Source: Clostridiales bacterium
Lineage (GTDB): Bacteria; Bacillota; Peptococcia; Peptococcales; Peptococcaceae
Direction: 5' to 3'
Length of the DNA: 24,659 nt
Assembly (NCBI GenBank): GCA_003343815.1
Contig: QAKL01000056.1
Span: 1 to 24,659, forward strand
Part shown: piece after piece, positions 6,821 through 14,051 of the stretch
How the letters are laid out: each line of letters begins with the position of its first letter
Numbering within the stretch: the stretch's first letter is position 1
Position numbers and translations under genes: made by a program
Notes under the pieces: model-generated
Told to the model about the DNA's origin: nothing
Databases searched by the model: none
The model's input: only the letters and a program-made list of their open reading frames with translations

Positions 6821-6846
6821 AAAAAAAATTTTAGGAGGTCATACTC

Positions 6847-7782
6847 ATGAAAATTTACCATAGCCTGCCTGAGCTCATCGGGCATACGCCATTATTCTCC
6901 GCGGATAATTTCAGCCGCGAACAGGGTTTAGAGACACCTATTTTAGCCAAATTAGAGTATTTTAACCCCGCAGGCTCCATCAAAGACCGCGTCGCTTTAA
7001 ACATTATCGAAAAAGCCGAGGTCCAAGGCTTAATTCAAAAAGGCTCAACCATCATCGAGCCCACCAGCGGCAATACCGGCATCGGCGTCGCTGCTATCTG
7101 CGCCGCCAAAGGTTACAAAGCCATCATCGTCATGCCGGAAAACATGAGCAACGAGCGTAAATTGCTCATGAAAGCCTACGGCGCCGAATTAGTCCTCACC
7201 CCTGCCGCCAAAGGCATGGCGGGAGCTGTCGCCAAAGCCGATGAGATTCACGCCGCTACAGCAGGCAGCATCATTGCCGGACAATTTACCAACCCCGCCA
7301 ATCCAGAGGCGCACATCAAAACCACCGGCCCCGAGATCTGGGCTGACACCGAGGGCAAAGTTGACATTTTGGTCGCAGGCATCGGCACTGGCGGCACCAT
7401 CAGCGGCGTCGGCTCATATTTAAAAGAGAAAAATCCCAACTTGAAAGTTATAGCCGTCGAGCCCGCCACCTCGCCGCTTTTGACCCAAGGCCATGCCGGC
7501 CCGCACGGTATCATGGGTATCGGCGCAAACTTCATTCCCGAGACCTTAAGCCGTGAAATTTACGATGAAGTCATGGATATTACCGACCAGGAGGCCTATC
7601 ATTACGGACGTGCTTTCGGTAATACCGAGGGCATCTTAGTCGGCATTTCCTCCGGCGCCGCTTTAGCCGCCGCCGTAAAAGTTGCCCAGCGCCCCGAAAA
7701 CAAAAGCAAAAATATCGTTGCTATCCTCCCCGACGGCGGCGAAAGATATTTATCCACCCCCATGTATCAAAACCAAGAATAG
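6847..7782 (+). CDS. cysK: Cysteine synthase A (O-acetylserine sulfhydrylase)
   Basis: PLP enzyme that converts O-acetylserine and sulfide to cysteine (311 aa, family length). The PLP lysine is K46 in PAGSIKDR. The substrate-binding loop is TSGNTG (73-78) and the phosphate-binding loop GTGGT is at 180-184. The C-terminal PDGGERYLST is conserved. The ATG at 6847 has TTAGGAGGT upstream (6830-6838). It is followed by cysE, so the operon makes cysteine from serine in two steps. Control is expected through the poly-Cys leader and attenuator directly upstream. CysK and CysE commonly form a regulatory complex, and the adjacent genes would suit that; a cystathionine beta-synthase role is less likely given the partner. 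Confidence 0.96.
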   Translation: MKIYHSLPELIGHTPLFSADNFSREQGLETPILAKLEYFNPAGSIKDRVALNIIEKAEVQGLIQKGSTIIEPTSGNTGIGVAAICAAKGYKAIIVMPENMSNERKLLMKAYGAELVLTPAAKGMAGAVAKADEIHAATAGSIIAGQFTNPANPEAHIKTTGPEIWADTEGKVDILVAGIGTGGTISGVGSYLKEKNPNLKVIAVEPATSPLLTQGHAGPHGIMGIGANFIPETLSREIYDEVMDITDQEAYHYGRAFGNTEGILVGISSGAALAAAVKVAQRPENKSKNIVAILPDGGERYLSTPMYQNQE

Positions 7783-7793
7783 GAGTGAAAACT

Positions 7794-8627
7794 ATGGATA
7801 TCATCAAAAAAACAGCTGCGGAATTAGACGCTATTACTATGCAAAATTTCTTAACCGACGCTGATTACGTCGGGCAAATCATCGACACTGACGAAATCGC
7901 GCGCATTATCCAAGATTTGCAGTCGTTAATGTTCCCCATGTGCTTCAAGCGCCACAGCAACATCTCCGACACCGAGCTTTTGGAGAGCATTTATTACAAT
8001 CTCAAGCGCGAGATCAAGCGCGCTTTCATCTTTGGCGACCGCACCGACAACCAGTCTGCCGATGAAATCTGCGACAAATTTTTAACCACCCTGCCGCACA
8101 TCAAAGAATTGCTCTTAAAAGACATTCAGGCTTTGTACGAGGGCGATCCCGCCGCTAAAACCTACGAGGAAATCTTGATCTGCTATCCCGGGTTTTACGC
8201 CATTTCTATCTATCGGTTAGCACATGAATTATATAAACTGCAAGTACCGCTCATTCCGCGCATCATGACCGAGCTGGCGCACCAAAAAACCGGCATCGAC
8301 ATCCACGCCGGCGCGACAATCGGCGAATATTTCTTTATCGACCACGGCACCGGCATCGTCATCGGCGAAACTACTGTGATCGGCGACCATGTCAAGCTTT
8401 ACCACGGCGTAACTTTAGGCGCAAAAAGCTTCAAGCTCGACGAAAACGGCAACCCGATCAAAGACATCAAGCGCCATCCCAATATCGGCAATAACGTCGT
8501 TATTTACGCCAACGCTACCATTTTGGGCGGCAATACCTATATCGGCGATAACTGCACCATCGGCGGCAACGTCTGGCTCACCAAATCCGTCGACGCCAAC
8601 CAAACTATTTATTATAACGCAAAATAA
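7794..8627 (+). CDS. cysE: Serine O-acetyltransferase
   Basis: Acetylates serine with acetyl-CoA to give O-acetylserine, the CysK substrate (277 aa). The N-terminal helical domain (about 1-150) is of the long SAT/EpsC type. The C-terminal left-handed beta-helix starts at HQKTGIDIHAGATIG (163-177) and includes the catalytic region DHGTGIVIGET (183-193) and YHGVTLGA (203-210), ending in hexapeptide repeats IGNNVVIYANATILGG. I placed the start at ATG 7794, 8 bases after AGGAG (7781-7785); a GTG at 7785 is in frame but overlaps that ribosome site. Only 11 bases separate it from cysK, so the two are co-transcribed. It ends with Tyr-Asn-Ala-Lys and lacks the terminal Ile usual for CysK-CysE complex formation. 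Confidence 0.94.
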   Translation: MDIIKKTAAELDAITMQNFLTDADYVGQIIDTDEIARIIQDLQSLMFPMCFKRHSNISDTELLESIYYNLKREIKRAFIFGDRTDNQSADEICDKFLTTLPHIKELLLKDIQALYEGDPAAKTYEEILICYPGFYAISIYRLAHELYKLQVPLIPRIMTELAHQKTGIDIHAGATIGEYFFIDHGTGIVIGETTVIGDHVKLYHGVTLGAKSFKLDENGNPIKDIKRHPNIGNNVVIYANATILGGNTYIGDNCTIGGNVWLTKSVDANQTIYYNAK

Positions 8628-8634
8628 ACCCCTT

Positions 8635-8668
8635 CAGCCGTTTTCTTCACGGAAAACGGCTGTTTTTC
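8635..8668 (+). terminator. Intrinsic terminator of cysK-cysE
   Basis: CAGCCGTTTTC (8635-8645) pairs with GAAAACGGCTG (8652-8662) around a 6-base loop, followed by T5. It separates cysE from birA. I see no clear promoter in the 26 bases between it and birA, so birA may rely on read-through. Confidence 0.92.
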
Positions 8669-8693
8669 TACTCATACCAAAGGAGCGCAAACT

Positions 8694-9482
8694 ATGCCGG
8701 AAACATTTGACGAAAAGTCAGTCTATCGATACCTCCACACTCCCGATTTGCATATCACTGTCCTCTCTGCAGTCACCTCGACCAACACCCTTTTAGCCCA
8801 AGAAGCGCAAAAAGGCGCGCCCGAGGGCACTGTTTTAGCTGCTCATTGCCAAAGCGGCGGGCGCGGCAGATTAGGCCGCAGTTTCGCCTCGCCTAAAGAT
8901 GGCGGGTTATACTTCACCCTATTGCTGCGTCCGTCCTTTGCACCCGCTGATGCCGCGCGTCTCACCCCTGCCTGCGCAGTAGCCATGGCGCGCGCTATCG
9001 AAAACACTTGTGCCGTATCTCCCCAAATCAAATGGGTCAACGATTTATATTTGCACAATCGCAAAATCTGCGGCATTTTAACCGAAGCCACTCCTGACAA
9101 ATGCGGTCAAAAGCTTGATTATGTCTTAATCGGCATCGGTACCAATATTTATCCCGCCGATGAGTCGTTACCCGCCGAATTAGCTGCCAAAGCAGGAACT
9201 ATTTTTCCCGCAAAGCCCGAGATCGACTATCGAGCACGTATTTTAGCCGCATTTTTGGACGAATTTTTCACCATTTATCCTAATCTTTCGCACGCTAAAC
9301 TTTACCAAGCCTACAAAGAACGCCTTTTTATCATCGACAAACCCGTCTATGTCACTCACGGAAATGAAAAATATAACGCTCAGGTAATCGGCTTAAACGA
9401 AGATTTTTCTCTACTCGTCCGTACCGCGGCAGGCGATATAAAAAACCTCTCCTCAGGTGAAATCAGCTTAAAACTTTTATAA
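8694..9482 (+). CDS. birA: Biotin--[acetyl-CoA-carboxylase] ligase, no HTH domain
   Basis: Activates biotin with ATP and attaches it to the lysine of biotin carboxyl carrier proteins (262 aa). The catalytic domain begins near residue 20 with SAVTSTNTLLAQE. The adenylate loop GGRGRLGRSF is at about 55-64, followed by GGLYFTLLLRP, then KWVNDLYLHNRKICGILTE (about 113-131) and IGIGTN. The C-terminal small domain ends with SSGEISLKL. The N-terminal winged-helix of bifunctional BirA repressors is absent, so this is a monofunctional ligase and should not regulate transcription. ATG 8694 has AAGGAG upstream. It is followed by a bidirectional terminator. Confidence 0.94.
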   Translation: MPETFDEKSVYRYLHTPDLHITVLSAVTSTNTLLAQEAQKGAPEGTVLAAHCQSGGRGRLGRSFASPKDGGLYFTLLLRPSFAPADAARLTPACAVAMARAIENTCAVSPQIKWVNDLYLHNRKICGILTEATPDKCGQKLDYVLIGIGTNIYPADESLPAELAAKAGTIFPAKPEIDYRARILAAFLDEFFTIYPNLSHAKLYQAYKERLFIIDKPVYVTHGNEKYNAQVIGLNEDFSLLVRTAAGDIKNLSSGEISLKLL

Positions 9483-9520
9483 AAAACCCTGAAATCGTAT
9501 TAATCGATTTCAGGGTTTTT
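9482..9520. terminator. Bidirectional terminator between birA and the cupin gene
   Basis: AAAAACCCTGAAATCG (9482-9497) pairs with CGATTTCAGGGTTTTT (9505-9520), 16 bp with a 7-base loop. A and T runs on the two sides allow termination in both directions. The cupin stop codon (9500-9502) lies in the loop. Confidence 0.92.
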
Positions 9521-9856
9521 ATTTTCCGATACAAAAAAACACAACCAGATACATTCGGGATTTTCGCTTGTCCTGCTCACCCGATGACGGCATTTTTGCG
9601 GAATAAGCACGCTTTCGCCGCTTTTTAACGTGCATTTCGTTCCGTCTGCCCACATGATTTCGCCCTCGCCTCGGAGCACCGCGACCCACTCGTCCTCGTT
9701 TTGCTCATACCAAAAGCCCTCCGGCGAAACATGCCCGCGGGAAATGATCCGCTCCAAACGCCAATTATCCCCACTCAGCATAGTTTCCGTATACTCCTCG
9801 CAGCCGTCCCAATTTTCAGGTAAACGCAAAAGCTCCTCTTTTTGTGGCATAATCAT
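9500..9856 (-). CDS. Small cupin-domain protein
   Basis: A 118-aa single-domain cupin. The first cupin motif region reads GFWYEQNEDEWVAVLRGEGEIMW and the second LKSGESVLIPQKCRHRVSRT; candidate metal ligands are Glu and His in these two stretches, although the usual HxH pair of motif 1 is replaced here (YEQNEDEW). It may therefore bind metal atypically or not at all. The start is either ATG 9856 or ATG 9850; GGAGGAG (9861-9867) fits both. The gene begins 1 base after the glycosylase stop and is last of a four-gene operon. No substrate can be assigned; cytoplasmic, with no signal peptide. Confidence 0.8.
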   Translation of the reverse strand: MIMPQKEELLRLPENWDGCEEYTETMLSGDNWRLERIISRGHVSPEGFWYEQNEDEWVAVLRGEGEIMWADGTKCTLKSGESVLIPQKCRHRVSRTSENPECIWLCFFVSENKNPEID

Positions 9857-9857
9857 C

Positions 9858-10349
9858 TTACTCCTCCAAATAATCCAAAATCACGCGATACCTTTCTTTG
9901 AGGCGTTCCTTGGAATACGCCGCATTAGCCGCGCTGGTCGAAGGTAATTTTATACAATCAGGCCAATCTCTTTTGCGCAGTTTTTGATAAAGCTCTGCCG
10001 CTTTCGCGCCCGTAGCAAACACTGCTTTAATCGACGCGCGGGAAAAAATGATATCCATATCGTTAATTTTGGGATTTTTGATCGAGCTGTCGCTGGCACC
10101 CTCGATCTCGCACTCGGCTAATACATCCCAAAGCGCGATATGATGTCTTAGCACAAGCGCTTTTTTCGCGAGGGTATCATCAGGCACCTCCTCGTTCAAA
10201 ATTTCGGCTAAAACCCGCCAGAAACGGTTCTGCGGATGTCCGTAATAAAAACCTACTTCCCGCGATTTCGGCGAAGGCATACTGCCCAAAATCAGCACGC
10301 GTGAGTTTTCATCATAAACAGGCGCGATCGTATGCACGACTTTTTCCAT
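9858..10349 (-). CDS. Hypoxanthine-DNA (deoxyinosine) glycosylase, UDG superfamily family 6
   Basis: Base-excision repair enzyme expected to remove hypoxanthine formed by deamination of adenine in DNA (163 aa). Motif 1 of the family reads LGSMPSPKSR (21-30), followed by HPQNRFW (38-44), and the C-terminal motif is LPSTSAAN (135-142). These match the hypoxanthine-DNA glycosylase group (TIGR04274-like) better than classical MUG or UNG. I start it at ATG 10349, which shares one base with the stop of the upstream hydrolase gene (TAATG) after GGTAGAG; the seven extra residues of a longer frame are unlikely. The overlap implies translational coupling. Substrate is inferred from the family, not shown by the sequence. 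Confidence 0.87.
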   Translation of the reverse strand: MEKVVHTIAPVYDENSRVLILGSMPSPKSREVGFYYGHPQNRFWRVLAEILNEEVPDDTLAKKALVLRHHIALWDVLAECEIEGASDSSIKNPKINDMDIIFSRASIKAVFATGAKAAELYQKLRKRDWPDCIKLPSTSAANAAYSKERLKERYRVILDYLEE

Positions 10350-10873
10350 TACTCTACCTCGATTTGGCACATCTTCATCGTTGCAAGAGCTGCCTCATGA
10401 CTATGAGGAGTTACTCCCGCGCAGCAGGAGGAGTCCACCTTGATCGCCATTTCAGGCATAGCCGCCTTTAGCAAAAGAGCATTGCTCACTACGCAAATAT
10501 CAGTGCATAATCCGATCAGCTCGATTTCCGCGATCTCGCCATCTGTCGCTTTTTTTGCCAATATTTCCGCCAATTTCACCGAACCGAATGTCGGCTTCTC
10601 AATAATTCCCGCGCGATTTTCTACTGCCGCGGCAATTTTGGGATTTAACTGCCAGCCGTTTGTTTCGCGCACACAGTGCACCACCGGCAGATGTCTGCCC
10701 TCGCTCGTTTGTAAATAATCCTCCGTATGTGTATCCAGCGTACAATAAATTTTACCGTTAAAATTTTTGATTTTTTCCACCGCGTGCGGCACGATTTTTA
10801 CCGCCTCTGCCGTACCCAAGGCTCCGTCGATAAAATCATTTTGCATATCAACCACAATTAAAACTTTCTCCAT
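10349..10873 (-). CDS. Nicotinamidase/isochorismatase-family cysteine hydrolase
   Basis: A 174-aa hydrolase, probably a nicotinamidase that converts nicotinamide to nicotinate for NAD salvage. The catalytic triad is visible: D9 in VVDMQNDF, K93 in IIEKPTFGS, and C127 in GLCTDICVVSNAL. D47 and H49 (LDTHTEDY) and H66 (LPVVHC) match the metal-binding positions of nicotinamidases, which favours that activity over isochorismatase. ATG 10873 has AAGGAGGAG upstream. It begins 2 bases after the flavoprotein gene and overlaps the glycosylase gene by one base. The family also includes pyrazinamidase-like and unassigned members, so the substrate is moderately sure. Confidence 0.87.
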   Translation of the reverse strand: MEKVLIVVDMQNDFIDGALGTAEAVKIVPHAVEKIKNFNGKIYCTLDTHTEDYLQTSEGRHLPVVHCVRETNGWQLNPKIAAAVENRAGIIEKPTFGSVKLAEILAKKATDGEIAEIELIGLCTDICVVSNALLLKAAMPEMAIKVDSSCCAGVTPHSHEAALATMKMCQIEVE

Positions 10874-10875
10874 TT

Positions 10876-11520
10876 TTACTCCTCCTTGATTTTGCGCGCT
10901 ATTCTTGCGCCAAGTGCAAACACATTAGCCAATTCCTCATCAAAATGGCTGTATTTTTCTAATTTTTTCGCTACATCAAACGCCGGTGCATGGTATTTAC
11001 TATAGTCATCAAACTGATAAGCATCTGTATGGCAATAAACCTCCGGCTCAACACCAAAGACCTTTCTCAGCATCGTAGAAGTAATCGCTAAGCTTTCTTG
11101 ATAAGGCGCTGTCGTTTTCATACCCATAGTGTAAATTACTGCCGTAGGCATCACTTTCCCCCAAAGCGACGTTTTTTCTAAATCATACGCATAATTTGGA
11201 AAAAGTAATCTCTCTAAAAAGGAGCGAAACTCACCCGTCGCCGCCCCGAAATAAATCGGCGTCCCCAAAACTAAACCATCAGCCGCTTTTACCTCCGCTA
11301 AAATATCGCTGATACCGTCTTTTTGCGCGCATTTGCCGTAAAAAGGCGAGCCGATCCGTTTGCAGGCAAAGCAGCTTCTACATCCTTTAAAATCATAATC
11401 ATACAAATGATACAGCTTGGTTTCCACGCCCTGCGCCCGCGCGCCGTCCAAAGCCGCCTCTAAAAGCCGCGCCGTATTCCAATTTTTGCGCGGACTACCG
11501 TTAATCGCGATAATTTTCAT
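10876..11520 (-). CDS. Flavodoxin-family NAD(P)H-dependent FMN oxidoreductase, iron-sulfur flavoprotein-like
   Basis: A 214-aa flavodoxin-fold protein. The FMN phosphate loop is INGSPRKNWNTARLL (6-20). Four cysteines follow, C47, C50, C53 and C64 (CRSCFAC then GKC), resembling the compact iron-sulfur motif of Isf-type flavoproteins, although the last spacing (10) is longer than usual. LVLGTPIYFGAATGEFRSFL is the second flavin-contact segment. It probably transfers electrons between NAD(P)H or ferredoxin and an unknown acceptor. I chose ATG 11520 because GAGGTGG (11526-11532) is its ribosome site; an in-frame GTG at 11529 overlaps that site. It is first in the operon, behind a promoter at 11550-11578. 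Confidence 0.85.
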   Translation of the reverse strand: MKIIAINGSPRKNWNTARLLEAALDGARAQGVETKLYHLYDYDFKGCRSCFACKRIGSPFYGKCAQKDGISDILAEVKAADGLVLGTPIYFGAATGEFRSFLERLLFPNYAYDLEKTSLWGKVMPTAVIYTMGMKTTAPYQESLAITSTMLRKVFGVEPEVYCHTDAYQFDDYSKYHAPAFDVAKKLEKYSHFDEELANVFALGARIARKIKEE

Positions 11521-11549
11521 TTGCGCCACCTCAATTTTTATTTTTACTT

Positions 11550-11578
11550 ATCTTAGCACATTTCCCTCATGTTTTCAA
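11550..11578 (-). promoter_or_regulatory. Promoter of the flavoprotein-hydrolase-glycosylase-cupin operon
   Basis: On the minus strand, TTGAAA (11573-11578), 17 bp, then TAAGAT (11550-11555). It faces away from the leuA promoter, whose -35 starts only 18 bases away. Confidence 0.7.
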
Positions 11579-11596
11579 CCATTGCTTAAATTTCGC

Positions 11597-11625
11597 TTGA
11601 CAAGGATTATTTCGCATACTACAAT
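11597..11625 (+). promoter_or_regulatory. Sigma-A promoter of leuA
   Basis: A perfect TTGACA (11597-11602), 17 bp, TACAAT (11620-11625). The start near 11632 leaves a leader of about 55 bases, too short for a T-box, and I see no leader peptide in it. Confidence 0.85.
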
Positions 11626-11686
11626 TAAAAAATACATTCTGCGGACAAATTTTCCTTTTTTTTCGTCTTTTGAAAGGACTGATCAA

Positions 11687-13348
11687 ATGAAAGGCTACCA
11701 AAAATATCATAAGCAATACTTTCTCCCGCCACACACGGACAATTCATGGCAGGAACAGGATTTTATAGCAGAGGCACCCCTTTGGTGCTCCGTCGATTTA
11801 CGCGACGGCAATCAGGCTTTGATTACGCCGATGAACTTGGAGCAAAAGCTTCTTTACTTTCAAATGCTGGTTGATTTAGGCTTCAAAGAAATCGAAATAG
11901 GCTTCCCTGCCTCCTGCGATACCGAATTTAATTTCGTCCGCACCTTAATCGAGCGAAATTTAATTCCCGACGATGTCACTATTCAGGTCATGACGCAATT
12001 GCGCGAGCACATCATGCGCCGCACCTTTGAGGCTTTAAGCGGCGCCAAAAAGGCTATCGTACATTTATATAATCCCATTTCCTACGCCCAACGCACTCAG
12101 GTATTTCACAAAAACCAAGACGAAACCATCTCCCTTGCAACCGACGGCGCCCAATTATTTCGCCAATTATGCGCAGAATATCATGCCAATTACCGCGCAC
12201 TTTATACGCCGGAGTCTTTCACCGGCGCCGAGCCGGAGTTTGCGCTCGCTTTATGCAACGCTGTTTTAGGCATCTTGGAGCCTACGGCAGATAATAAGCC
12301 GATCATCAATCTCCCGGCGACGATCGAGCACTCTATGCCCCACATCTACGCCCGCCAGGTCGCTTTCATGCATCAAAATTTACAATATCGCTCCGACATC
12401 ATTCTCTCCCTCCACCCGCACAATGACCGCGGCTGCGCCGTAGCCGACGCCGAAATGGGCGTCTTAGCTGGTGCCGAGCGTATCGAGGGCACGCTTTTCG
12501 GCAACGGCGAGCGCACCGGCAATGTCGATTTGATTACGCTGGCTTTAAATCTCTACTCCCAAGGCATTGACCCCCAGCTTGATTTCAGCCGTATCCCCGA
12601 GGTCATCAATACTTACGAAAACCTCACAGGCATGAGTGTCGGCGAGCGCACGCCCTATAGCGGCAAATTGGTATTTGCCAGCTTTGCCGGCGCCCATCAG
12701 GACGCCATTACCAAAGGCTTAAAATGGCGCGAAAATAACCCCGAAAAATATTGGAGCGTCCCCTATCTGCCGATCGATCCGACCGACATCGGCCGCGAAT
12801 ACGAAACCGATGTCATCCGTATCAATTCCCAATCCGGCAAAGGCGGCATCGCCTATCTTTTGGAGCATGATTACCAAGTAAGCCTCCCCAAAGCCATGCA
12901 AGCCGCCGTAGGTATCGCTGTGAAAGCCGCCTCCGACCAAAAGCACGCCGAGCTTTCTTCTAAGGAAGTCTACCAGGCATTCGTGCGGCAGTTTGTCAAT
13001 ATTTCCGCACCGATCGAGCTGATTGATTTCGATTTCACCTTAGAAAAGACCATCACCGTCACTATCTATCTCAAATATCAAGGCGTGATCAAACGCTTCG
13101 GCGCCTCGGCCAATGGTCATTTGGACGCAGTGAGCAACGCTCTGCACGGAGGATTAAATATCCCTTTCGGCAATTTGACCTACCACGAGCACGCCATGGG
13201 CAGCGGTACTGATACCTTGGCAATCTCCTACGTCAGCATTACCGCCCCCGACGGCTCGGTCAATTGGGGAGCAGGTATCAAGGAAGATATCATTACCTCC
13301 TCCGTTTATGCGCTTATAAGCGCCGTCAACCGTCAGTTAGCCAAATAA
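11687..13348 (+). CDS. leuA: 2-isopropylmalate synthase, long form
   Basis: First committed step of leucine synthesis: condenses acetyl-CoA with 2-oxoisovalerate (553 aa). The N-terminus MKGYQKYHKQYFLPP and LWCSVDLRDGNQAL (about 32-45) match the long LeuA type found in actinobacteria, fungi and some Firmicutes rather than the 510-520-aa enterobacterial type. Metal-binding residues are seen in LRDGNQ and in SLHPHNDRGCAVADAE; GNGERTGNVDL is the other catalytic signature. The C-terminal third is the LeuA allosteric dimer domain, ending with a conserved GAGIKEDIITSS-type segment. The start at 11687 follows GAAAGGA; the frame continues upstream to 11417 but that part lies antisense to the flavoprotein gene. 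No leuBCD genes are adjacent. Confidence 0.95.
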   Translation: MKGYQKYHKQYFLPPHTDNSWQEQDFIAEAPLWCSVDLRDGNQALITPMNLEQKLLYFQMLVDLGFKEIEIGFPASCDTEFNFVRTLIERNLIPDDVTIQVMTQLREHIMRRTFEALSGAKKAIVHLYNPISYAQRTQVFHKNQDETISLATDGAQLFRQLCAEYHANYRALYTPESFTGAEPEFALALCNAVLGILEPTADNKPIINLPATIEHSMPHIYARQVAFMHQNLQYRSDIILSLHPHNDRGCAVADAEMGVLAGAERIEGTLFGNGERTGNVDLITLALNLYSQGIDPQLDFSRIPEVINTYENLTGMSVGERTPYSGKLVFASFAGAHQDAITKGLKWRENNPEKYWSVPYLPIDPTDIGREYETDVIRINSQSGKGGIAYLLEHDYQVSLPKAMQAAVGIAVKAASDQKHAELSSKEVYQAFVRQFVNISAPIELIDFDFTLEKTITVTIYLKYQGVIKRFGASANGHLDAVSNALHGGLNIPFGNLTYHEHAMGSGTDTLAISYVSITAPDGSVNWGAGIKEDIITSSVYALISAVNRQLAK

Positions 13349-13386
13349 AAAAGCTTGCAGATAAATATAAATCTGCAAGCTTTTTT
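13349..13386. terminator. Bidirectional terminator between leuA and upp
   Basis: AAAAGCTTGCAGAT (13349-13362) pairs with ATCTGCAAGCTTTT (13371-13384) around an 8-base AT loop, with A and T runs on both sides. It ends two convergent genes: leuA stops at 13348 and upp ends at 13389. Confidence 0.93.
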
Positions 13387-13388
13387 AT

Positions 13389-14018
13389 TTATTTCGTCCC
13401 GAAAATACGGTCGCCCGCATCTCCCAAACCGGGCACGATATAGCCTTTTTCATTCAAATGATCATCGACATTCGCACAATAAATATCAACATCCGGATGA
13501 GCCTTGCTCAAAGCCTCGATACCCTCCGGCGCTGCAATCAAGCACATAAATTTAATCTTTTTGCCGCCGTAGCTTTTGATCTGGCGGATAGCGTCGATTG
13601 ACGAGCCGCCGGTCGCCAACATCGGATCGACGACGACGATTAATCTTTCGCCGATATCCTTCGGCAGTTTACAGTAATATTCATGCGGCTCCAAAGTCTC
13701 CTCATCGCGGTACATCCCGATATGACCGACAGGTGCATTAGGCACCAAGGATAAAATACCGTTCACCATGCCCAAACCTGCGCGCAAAATCGGCACCACC
13801 GCCAATTTACGCCCGGAGAGCATTTTCACCGTTGTTTTACAAATCGGTGTCTCGATCTCCACATCCTCTAACGGCAGATCGCGCAGCGCCTCATAACACA
13901 TCAAGGTCGTAATTTCCTCGACTAATTCTTTAAATTCCTTATTGCCCGTATTTTTATCGCGCATAATCGAGGTTTTATGCTGAATTAACGGGTGATCCAA
14001 AACAGTTACCTTTGCCAT
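13389..14018 (-). CDS. upp: Uracil phosphoribosyltransferase
   Basis: Converts uracil and PRPP to UMP in pyrimidine salvage (209 aa, exactly family length). The conserved start is VLDHPLIQHKTSIMRDKNT. RAGLGMVNGI and GMYRDEETLEPHEYYCKLP form the uracil and flexible-loop regions. The PRPP-binding loop is VVDPMLATGGSSIDAI, and the C-terminal GDAGDRIFGT is conserved. ATG 14018 follows GAGAGGGATGG. It starts 33 bases after uraA, so uptake and phosphoribosylation of uracil are co-expressed. The attenuator upstream of uraA should control both genes. Confidence 0.97.
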   Translation of the reverse strand: MAKVTVLDHPLIQHKTSIMRDKNTGNKEFKELVEEITTLMCYEALRDLPLEDVEIETPICKTTVKMLSGRKLAVVPILRAGLGMVNGILSLVPNAPVGHIGMYRDEETLEPHEYYCKLPKDIGERLIVVVDPMLATGGSSIDAIRQIKSYGGKKIKFMCLIAAPEGIEALSKAHPDVDIYCANVDDHLNEKGYIVPGLGDAGDRIFGTK

Positions 14019-14051
14019 ATTTCCATCCCTCTCTAAAAATAATCCTTTACT

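Noticed and set aside
6596..6850. 84-codon frame overlapping the cys leader
   Set aside because: It runs through the promoter start region, the leader ribosome site and the attenuator stem, and has no ribosome site of its own; the 39-codon Cys ORF has a strong one.
11417..11686. Upstream extension of the leuA frame
   Set aside because: It runs antisense through the start of the flavoprotein gene and across both divergent promoters; LeuA homology and the ribosome site begin at 11687.
11626..11686. T-box or leucine leader peptide before leuA
   Set aside because: The leader is only about 55 bases and contains no Leu-rich ORF, T-box sequence or terminator.
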